DNA from: Carposina sasakii
Lineage: Eukaryota; Arthropoda; Insecta; Lepidoptera; Carposinidae
Reading direction: 5' to 3'
Length of the DNA stretch: 64,000 nt
NCBI GenBank assembly: GCA_014607495.2
Contig: CP053159.1
Location: 10,795,501 to 10,859,500 of the forward strand
Position 1 is the first letter of the stretch. Each line of letters opens with the position of its first letter. Under the pieces are notes generated by a model that was not told where the DNA came from, searched no databases, and saw only the letters and a list, made by a program, of their open reading frames with translations. The position numbers and the translations under genes are program-made. This document shows, piece by piece, positions 46,700 through 56,100 of this stretch.

Positions 46700-47149
46700 C
46701 CATATTGCGCTTTCTAAGTATTCTATGCCTAAGGTCGCCATGATAAGGTCAAAGATGATGGAGTAGGTAAACTTTAATTTCCATGCAGGCCATATTATGA
46801 AATGCAGAAAACAACGTTATAACTACGTGGAATAGTCAGCTAATTTAGCCTGAGGCTAAAAGCCGGTGCAGACTAGGGCGTGGCACGGCATGACATGGAA
46901 CGACAGATTATGCTGCAGCATCATGCTCTAAACCATAAAATAATAATAATAAATAATAATAACTTCACTGCCAAATTCCTCTACACAAAGTGACCAATAC
47001 CCGTGGAATGAAACGGTATGCCGCGGCATCGTTGTAGTGAAATAATGTACTTATCATGAATTCGAAACTCGTTGAAATAATATTAAAAATAATTTGATTC
47101 AACAAAATCGTTTTCCAATACATTCCGTTCCCTGCCGGCAGTCAGCGCA
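46700..47149. other. AT-rich spacer, nothing recognised
   Basis: It includes an (AAT)n-like run at about 46940-46965. No gene. Confidence 0.5.
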
Positions 47150-47263
47150 GGCCTTTAAGCCTCGAGCACACCGGATGCGTTTGCGTAGACGTAAGCGTAG
47201 ACGTGCACGTACGATGAGTTATATTATAATGTATGGAACTGGTGTGCTCGAGACTTTAGCGGC
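47150..47263. mobile_element. Palindromic MITE
   Basis: CCTCGAGCACACCGG on the left pairs with CTGGTGTGCTCGAGA on the right, and the ends are GGCCTTTAAG and CTTTAGCGGCC. The interior repeats GTAGACGTAAGC. Confidence 0.65.
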
Positions 47264-47327
47264 CGTGTACAGAATATTTGAGTCTACTTTTGTGACGTAG
47301 GCGGTGACAAATTGCTCGCCTACCTGC

Positions 47328-47431
47328 ACAGAATCACAAAACTAAGATTGTATAAATATATGAAATTTTTATAAACTAGTATCAGTCCATAAAAATTTCA
47401 TTTATTTACAATCTTAGTTTTGTGATTCTGT
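47328..47431. repeat. Long hairpin, about 45-bp arms
   Basis: ACAGAATCACAAAACTAAGA on the left is exactly inverted on the right, and pairing resumes at TGAAATTTTTAT after a short indel. The loop is about 14 bases. Confidence 0.75.
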
Positions 47432-47673
47432 ACAAGATGTTGTTATTAGGGTTCCGTACAAAAAATTTGATTCAGAACTCTTACAGGTGAAATTCACTCA
47501 GATGTAATTTGGTATATTAGTGCAATCCTGTGACCCAAACAGTGTAAGGTAAATAAATTGTTTAAAAAAAATAAGGGACATTTTAGGGACAAAAAGGGAA
47601 ATAAAAAAAAAAATACCGTACCGTAGGTATTACATATCATAGGTGTGAAAGGGCTCCTTATGAGGATCTTAAA

Positions 47674-48384
47674 TACAGGGTGTGTGTGACAGCCAGGCAA
47701 ATACTGAAATGCTGAACGTACCATTGTGTTGAGTTATATGATCTCCCGTTTATGCGAAGATTACTCGCAGGAAATGAATTTTTAATATGATTATGTGCAA
47801 TGTTTGCTTTGCGCGCTATTTGTATTAGGCGATCCTGTGACTAGTTAAATGGGCTTATTGGTTACTAGTAGACGCCCGCGACTCCGCGTGGACTACAGAA
47901 AGAAAAACCAAATATCGAAATTATCCGGGAAACATTTTCCCGGGATAAAAAGTAGCCTATATTTTATGGGACCTGTCACAATATATTCCTGAAAACTGCA
48001 TTGAAATCGGTTCAGCCGTTTCTGAGATTAGCGTGCACAAACGCACAGACAAACAGACAAACCGACAAACAGACAAAAATTCCAAAAATCATTGTTTTGG
48101 GTACTACAGACAGCGATCCGTTACATTTTTATTATATGTATAGATTTACTATTTTTTGGATCACTTACGACTCTCTATTCGGGTTGATCAGTTTTTTCAA
48201 TTTTTATCAGCGCAATTTTATGTTAAATCATCTATTGGTTAAAATTTGTTTTTTGTGCCATAAGGCCTAATTAAACTAAAGAAACCAATATTTTCCTAAA
48301 AAAGAAAAAAAAATTCAGTGCTCATAATCATGGTCTGAGGTCACCATATCGATATTTGCCTGGCTGTCACAAACAACCTGTATA
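47674..48384. mobile_element. MITE family A copy split by an insertion
   Basis: The ends TACAGGGTGTGTGTGACAGC and GGCTGTCACAAACAACCTGT are inverted repeats. The family A interior is interrupted at 47869 and resumes after about 48145. Confidence 0.75.
47869..48145. repeat. Family F element inserted in MITE A
   Basis: It runs from TAGTAGACGCCCGCGACTCC through AAAAAGTAGCCTATATTTTA and ACTGCATTGAAATCGGTTCA to TTTTTATTATATGTATAG. It is the clearest full-length copy of this family because the host element marks both ends. Confidence 0.7.
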
Positions 48385-48399
48385 CCTTCGTTATTATAG

Positions 48400-49185
48400 A
48401 AAAATAAATTGTTTTTATTATTCGTGAAAGAAAGTTCTCTCTATCCTGATCTCCAAAACTACTGAGAAATTCACAATTTTAATTGTAAAAAAAATGCTCA
48501 TTATTTGCAGATTACAGGGAAACCTAAGAATAACCAATAACCTAAGAATACTTGGCCGATTTTATAAAATTGAACTGGAGAGTCAAAATGTTGTTAGTAA
48601 AGTTGCTCACTAGGCAAACAAAGTATTTGCATTTGAACTCGGTCTGCAGATTTAATCAAAATGTAAATCAAATTGTTCAAATAAAACAAAAGGGAGAATT
48701 CTCAACTGGTAACTTATTTAAAGTTCTATCAGGAGTAGAAAAACTGCAAGCAATGTGCAATTTCAATGAACTATAATTAACATTCAATGCATTTTTATAC
48801 ACTTAGGTACTTACTATAGATGTACTAAACCTATTTTTCTTAAATACAAAATGTGCATACAATTATCATTTAGCTATACCCTAGGAGGAGTGGCGTCAGG
48901 CAGGCAGCCAGCCTTGAAAACAAATGCCAAATCCTTTGCATTGAGTTTTGAAACTAAACATATTGAGCCGACTCCATAAACAGTTAGGGCAAGAAGATGA
49001 TGAGGACAACTGGGTGTAATAGCTATAAGAAAATCTATATAATTATATGAACACAACGTTGATAGAAACCAGCTATAAATCTTCTTAATTCAACCCGATT
49101 CTTCCACGCGTATTCGCCGATACCTATAATATAAAAAAAGTATTATCAACCTTTAATAAGTTAAGTATATACAGGGTATAGATAT
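48400..49185. other. Spacer, nothing recognised
   Basis: Only short frames without homology. A last exon of the minus-strand receptor gene could lie here; see the receptor entry. Confidence 0.4.
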
Positions 49186-49392
49186 ATATTAATTATTTCT
49201 CGTGAAAAAATCTTGCTACACACGTCAATGTGCATTTATGCAGAAAAACGCAGTCTATTTACTCCACTTTGGACCCTAATATTTTGGAAACCAAACACTT
49301 CCCAGGTATGCTTCCATGGAGACAAATGATCGTGATGATGAGGAGATTCCGTAGTTTTCGGGATCGTTGACGACCAAAAATCAACCTGTATA
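49186..49392. mobile_element. MITE family G, right-half copy
   Basis: It contains ATTAATTATTTCTCGTG, TTTGGACCCTAATATTTTGG and ends CAAAAATCAACCTGTATA. Confidence 0.7.
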
Positions 49393-49532
49393 CTTATGTA
49401 GGTATTTGTATTCATAAAATACCAAGCCTTGGTAGCCTAAGATCCCACTGCCTATGTACGATGAAGAATTTTAGAAAATTCAATTTGTAATACTTGCAGC
49501 CATATTTTGATGATTCGTAAATTTTTCTGTAT

Positions 49533-49800
49533 TCTTCTTCTTCTTCAGCCTATTGCAGTCCACTGCTGGACGTAGGCCTCCCCCAGGGCACGCCACAAGG
49601 CTACTGCCACAGGGGGATTTGCCCATAGTCACCACGCTGGGCAGGGGAGTTGGTGACCGCAGTGTGATTTTCGGACTATGTTGTCAGTACGGGAGGCGCT
49701 GCTGCCCATCTCCCGGAAACCCTTAATCGCCTCGTACTATACGCACGGGCAGGCAGGGATGGTACAAATTCTACTCTGCCGGCACCACGCAACTATGGTT
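49533..49800 (-). repeat. Interspersed family D, inverted full copy
   Basis: From TTCTTCTTCTTCAGCCTATT through CACCACGCTGGGCAGG to CTCTGCCGGCACCACGC. It is the reverse complement of 22655-22935. Confidence 0.8.
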
Positions 49801-49931
49801 GTGTATTACTGAGGTTTTATTCAACAATGAGATGAACGTCGTACATCTGCAGTGGGATTTTATCTCATACGAACGTACGAAAATTAAAGCTTCCTATTGA
49901 TGCAAACATGTCCAACCTCTCTTGATTTAAT

Positions 49932-50160
49932 CTAGAAATAATATAACATAGATACATACGCTGCACAAATTAATATTCTGTAGCCGAACTTACCGAGTAC
50001 AGGAGCTGCAATAAGTCCGGCAAGCAGCAGGATCAGTGCGGAGCGCACGTCAGCAGCGCGCGCCGACGCGAACCCTGGCGGAGGCGCGCAGTGCGGCATG
50101 GCGGGCACCAGGACTGCCTCCAGCCGGTTTAGGGCACCGCTACTCCGGAACAACAGCAGA
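49932..50160 (-). CDS. IR exon 10 (last helix)
   Basis: It starts after ATGTGTGTAG. It encodes RSSGALNRLEAVLVP, then the last membrane helix ALILLLAGLIAAPV. Unspliced, the frame ends at TAG 49932. CTCG|GTAAGT at 49994 is a strong donor, so a further small exon is possible. Confidence 0.75.
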
Positions 50161-53100
50161 CTACACACATTTTAATTGTGTTACACACATACAACTATAA
50201 TAAAGTTCGTACATTAGTATCTACACCCAAGAAAGAGACCCATATCGCCAGATTGGCTGCCGGTAACAACATGTTCCATATCTTCTAAAACTTGGTTTAG
50301 GAAACAATCCATGTTACGTTGCACACAGTTCTCAGTCGACAAACCTTTCTTATCTCAATTCTGTTTGTATATACCTAAGCTTTGAATGTTTGGTATACCT
50401 TACAAGCGTAGGTCTGGCATAGGGCGATCGTCGAGGTAGAGGAAACGCAAGCTGCGCACGAGTCGAATATACCGGCAGCTCTCTGACAGCGCAGCGGCCA
50501 CGTGCTTGACTGAGAGATCTATGAAAGAATAAAATATGGAATGGAAATTCAGTATACTAAAGAAAAACACTTAATGCAAAATATTGGCTCTTTAGTCAAC
50601 TCATCCCGCTTCAAACTCATTATGACAAAGTTTTCTTGTTAGTGATAATTTATTACTTTATATTATCATGTATCTTAATTAGTAAATTGCTTCCTACCCA
50701 CATAACTTCTACTTAATTGACCAACGGTCAAGTCTAATTTCACCGCCCCCATCCAGGACATACTCTCGACTTTAAGTGATGGAGACACCAACGTCACTGA
50801 AAGTCTCTGGGGCCACGTAACTTGATAATATTTGTATACCAATACTTCTCCGGTTAAATCAAATGGAAAACATCCTAGGAAAATAATTTATTGCAATAGA
50901 AAGTGATAACGATAGAGGAGCGTTATCGATTCGGAATGCTACGCAATCCAGCAGGGCTATTACGTAATTTGTAGTAGCAAAACCGAAGCAATGCAATCAC
51001 AAACCCCTCCCTCGTATCGGCTATCTTTTTTGACAGTTCATCGTGATGACCATCCAATGAAATTTAACAAATAGAAGCAGCATAATTCCTTGTTGAAAGA
51101 AAATTTGCCAATACACTTCCAGTTCATTCAATGAGTGATAATCACTATGAACTGTCAAAAAAGATAGCCAATATACCTGCCTGCCGGTCGAATATGTAAG
51201 ACATGGTAAATATGATTTTAACATAATTTAACCCCATGAATATAAAGTCTGACCTCAGAGTAGACCTGGCAGCTCTCTGGCCTGCAAAGAAGGCGTAGTC
51301 TTGACTAGCTGCCCGCGCCAGCCCTTCCTCGGCTGTGGAGACCAGGTTCTCGGCGTCGGAGTAGCCACGGATGTAGAAGGCGTTTAACTGAGCATCCTTT
51401 GTGGACTAATGGAGCAGAGAAATGTTAAATTATACTATAGTAAATCTTCTTAATCTTCGTATTACTAACGAATTGTCGGTACTGGTTAAAACGTAAGTAG
51501 GTACATATGGTACCTTCTTCTTCTTCACCCTATTGCAGTCCACTGCTGGACGTAGGTCTCCCCCAGGGCACGCCACAAGGCTACTGACACAGGGGGGGTT
51601 TTGCCCATAGTCACCACGCTGGGCCGGTGGGTTGATAGGTACTATATAATGTCTTCATATATAACTAGGTAGGTAGACAATTAGTATTCAACTATCCTGC
51701 TAATAACCCGCAATAATATACTTATTATTATTATAAATGATTTATTCAATTTTCACTTTCGGCAATAGGAATAAACTTTGTTTCCGGGTAGCGATGAAAA
51801 TTTTGAACAATTTACATTATAGGTACATACAATATTTTGATAGTACGGTAGCACAGATATGATAACGGTAGTAATAATTACCATAAGGTACATTTGATCT
51901 GCGCCGTTCCTAATGTACCCTATTTTAAAGTTGGGCGAGTGTAAAACCGCGGCCACGGTGTCCACACTAGCGACCCGCACGGATAGCACGGAGGTGATGA
52001 AGGCAGCGTATGCGTTGTACGTCACCACTGCGAAGAACAGGCACACGATGAGGAGAATACTCGCTGCGGAGCTGCTAGGAGTCCATGTGCCTCCTAAAAT
52101 CAAAGCAGATTTTCACTTTACCTATCTTCTATTCTACATCTATACATAATAAAATTGTAAAGGATTGATGTTTGTGCACGCTAATCTCAGAAACGGCTGA
52201 ACCAATTTCGATGCAGTTTTCAGGAATATATTGTGACAGGTCCCACTTAACATATTACTTTTTATCCCGGATAATTTCGACATTTTGTTTTTTAGCAGTC
52301 CACGCGGACGTAGTCGCGGGCGTCCACTAGTATTAAATGTAGTAGTAGTCACCTAGTAATATAATAAAAACTGTATCTACATTTAATCGGAAGACTTATA
52401 CATAATAGTAATTTAAGGAGCAAGATATTTATTTATTTATATAATATATTGATTTCTCCACAATGCGGTCGTGCTGGAAGAAGTGAGAGAGAATCCTTTA
52501 TAGTTTCTAAGTATGCTCCTTATGAAGACGTTTGAATCGGTGCCTGTCACCACTTACCTCGAGATCGGAAAACGCGCGATCTCTTTATTTCTTTGTTCTT
52601 TATTAGAAGCTTAAAAGCTAAATGGTTTTAATCTGAAGTCAAACGCAGAGGGATCTCCGCTACCCCGTTTCGGTAACACACTCGTGTGTATATCTATGTC
52701 AAAGTATTGAGGAATTTATAAGCAAAGTTGGCAACATTTTGACTCATATTATACCAGTGGGCGCCCGCGACTCCGTCCGCGTGGACTGCATATAAAATAA
52801 AATGTCGATACTATCCGGGATAAAAAGTAGCCTATATGTTAAGTGGGACCTGTCACAACATATTCCTGAAAACTGCATCGAAATAGGTTCAGCCGTTTCT
52901 AAGATTAGCGTGCACAAACATCGATCGGTTACAATTTTATTATATGTATCTACCTATATATAGATAGAAGATAAATCTTATGTTCGTGTGTTTGTAATTG
53001 AACTTCTTCTAAACGGCTGTACCGATTTTGATGAAATTTTTTGTGTGCGTTCAAGTTGGTTCGAGAATAGTTTAGATTTACAATTCGGTCAACTAAAACA

Positions 53101-56100
53101 AGTTTTCATGCAGTCCACACGGACAGAGTCGCGGGCGTCCACTAGTAAGTTATATATATAGAGATTCAGAAAAACCTACTTTTTTGTTGTAAATGGCTGG
53201 TTATGTTCGTTATTCATACCTTGCTGGCACAGGATGCCGGTTGACCAAATAACCGCTTCGGTGTATCCAATGTGACGTTCCAAGCGCAAACTCGGCGTCA
53301 GTTTGCTGATGAGGACGATGGTCAGCGACGCCACCAGCGCCACCGCTACAACGCAAGCCAGCAATCGCGCGCTGAATGGTGCCAGAAATATATCGCGGAC
53401 TGTCGACGTTTCTTGTTGACGAATGTAGATGTTGCACCTGCGATAAAGAAAATAAAAACATGCTGCTGTGTTTTCAATGGGAGATAGCTAGAACTGCAGG
53501 AGTACAGTAGCAAAGTCTACAATCACTTTAAGCATAGCGGAGTCAGATGTATAGGGGAAGGTGGGGTAATTGAGAGCGGCGGGTAATTAAGAACAGTTGA
53601 ATATCAAATAAACATCCCGCACTACATCGCCCGCACACATCTAAGCTGATGTGCTTGCCAGCCCTTAGTATGCCCGTAAAAGTGCGAGTGAGAAGATGCA
53701 CGCATTTCGTCACGGTGAGTCTAATAATCTTTTACGTAATTTTGTTACAATTTTTGTCGCATGTAAAAATCAGCACAAAAAGGATATTTTTGAGGTTAAT
53801 GACAACATATTTTGTTGCCATCTTACATGTACTATCAGTTTATAAATTCCAAGTAGTTTTAAGTTCACCGCCACTAATATTGCGAGTAACGGTCATTTTG
53901 TTTCGACTTTCCAAGTTCGGGTAATTAGGAACGTTTCGTTATTGCGTTATGTGCGTCATTTGCAATACCTGGGCACATGATAAATTACGTTACGTATGAT
54001 TTGTGCTAAACTAAATAATTATAGCACCTACTTATTAAGACTTAATTATGTCGTTCGCAATTACCCCATATGGTTCGTGTCTCCACCGCGGACTGATCTC
54101 AATTACCTCACACGATATCGGGTAAATACGAACACCAATGTTTTTTATTTTCTTAATTTTTTTTATTATAAAGTTTATTTCCAAAAGTTTTGAGTTAATT
54201 TCTTTGTAGCTGGATAAGTAACGTTCCTGTTGCAATAAAAGTTAATTACATTTATGACTTTCTTTTATTATTTTACAGGGTTGTAAGTTAGGTGTTCCCA
54301 AATACCCCACTTTCCCCTAAGATCAGTGACAAGTTGCTAGCTCATGGCCTAAGAGAACGCCCCTAAGTTCCATAGTTTAATCTTAGTTTCGGGAACAAAT
54401 ACAACACTCCAGCTACCGGTAACTAATCCGATAGTAAATGTTTCCGAGTAATTCTAGTACTTCCGAGTACTTAGCGTCAGAGCCTCGTCCGATAAATAGC
54501 AAGGTGTAATCACGGGCAGATGAGGTTGACTTTAGGTTCTAAGATATTAGTCGAACCCACCTACACCCCTTTAGTAACCTTGACTATCCGTAATGTTTGT
54601 ATTCCATTATTACGTAGGTACGTAGTAACTGTAGTAGTCAGTACTACCTTATCAGTTATTTGAACTTATTTTAACCCTAGTTATTTTTAAAATCTTGTTT
54701 GTTGTTCCACAAAAATATAATAAAGTATGGGTAAAGGTGTAACAAAAGGGATAAGTATGTATATCAGCGAAATGCTATGAAAATAAAATGCCCACTGAGT
54801 GTAGAGAAGTTAGGTTGCTTAAGAATTCTCCATACTATCTGGAAAAATAAACATGTGATTGCGAAAATCAATTTGTAAATCGTTTCTGTATATTGGGCTA
54901 TTATCAAAGCATTTGCGCTTAACACGCCCCTTTTGTTACACCCTATACAGGGTGATTTTTGGTCGTCAACGTCCCCGAAAACTACGGAATCTCCTCATCA
55001 TCTCGATAATTTTTGTTCATGGAAGATATTAGGGTCCAAAGTTGAGTAAATAGACTGCGTTTTTCTGCATAAATGCACATAGACGCGCGTAGCAAGATTT
55101 TTTCACAAGAAATAATTAATATCTGTATGATAAAACTAGCATAAACACTGGACCTAATAAATTTCACCCAATCAAGTAAGTAGTTAAATTTTTTTATAAA
55201 ACGAAAAAACACCCTGTACCTATAGACTATATGTATAGTAAATGTACTAACATAGTTTCCGCAATAGGGAAAATAAAGTCCATGTCCTGGTGTCTCGACG
55301 TCTGCGCCGTGACGGGCTCGAAGGCCAAGTCCACTGTGTGGTCCATCAGAGCTCCGAGCAGACCTGTCCATGCTCCGTCATATGAACGGAAACCCAGCTG
55401 GCTGTAGTACCTTATCTTGGAGCTAAAAACAGCTATTTATTGACAACTAGTGGCCGCCCACGACTTCGCCCGCGTGTATTCGACCCGTGTAAAGCCGAGG
55501 CGGCTCCCTAGATTTACATCTCGTAAACCTTCCTCTTGAATCACTCTGTCTACTAAAAACAGCATCATAATCTGTTGCGTAGTTTTAAAGATCTAAGAAT
55601 ACATAAGGGACAGACAGCAGGAAGCGACTTTGTATTATTATATGTATTCGTGATAAAAGATTACAAAACATTTTCTTATATAACTAACAGGTAGAATTAT
55701 TAAGTTCATTTTATTCCAAGGGACAGATTGATCAGAACGCTGTGTGGCAAATCTTTCTGTATTCGTATCTGTGTTATTTATCTATTAGGTATTAATACAT
55801 CTCAAACACTTAAGTTAAATCGATAGGTACAGAGAAATACTTACGTGGCGTTTAATCTTATTGTAAGAAAATTTAGAACGTCATCTAGCAAAGGCGATGC
55901 GGAAGGTCCTTCTTCTTCTACTGAATGGCTGTCATCTCCTGAAGAGTTACAGCGACCTACCGTGATTTCTTCCCCTAAAAAATTGCGCACTTCCACAGGG
56001 TAAGGGATTTCCAAACGAGACATCGACAACTCCCGACTCCAAGTACCTAAAGTAAGATGCGAGTTTCAGACAAATAGTTATTCTAATGCTTATTGTGGTT

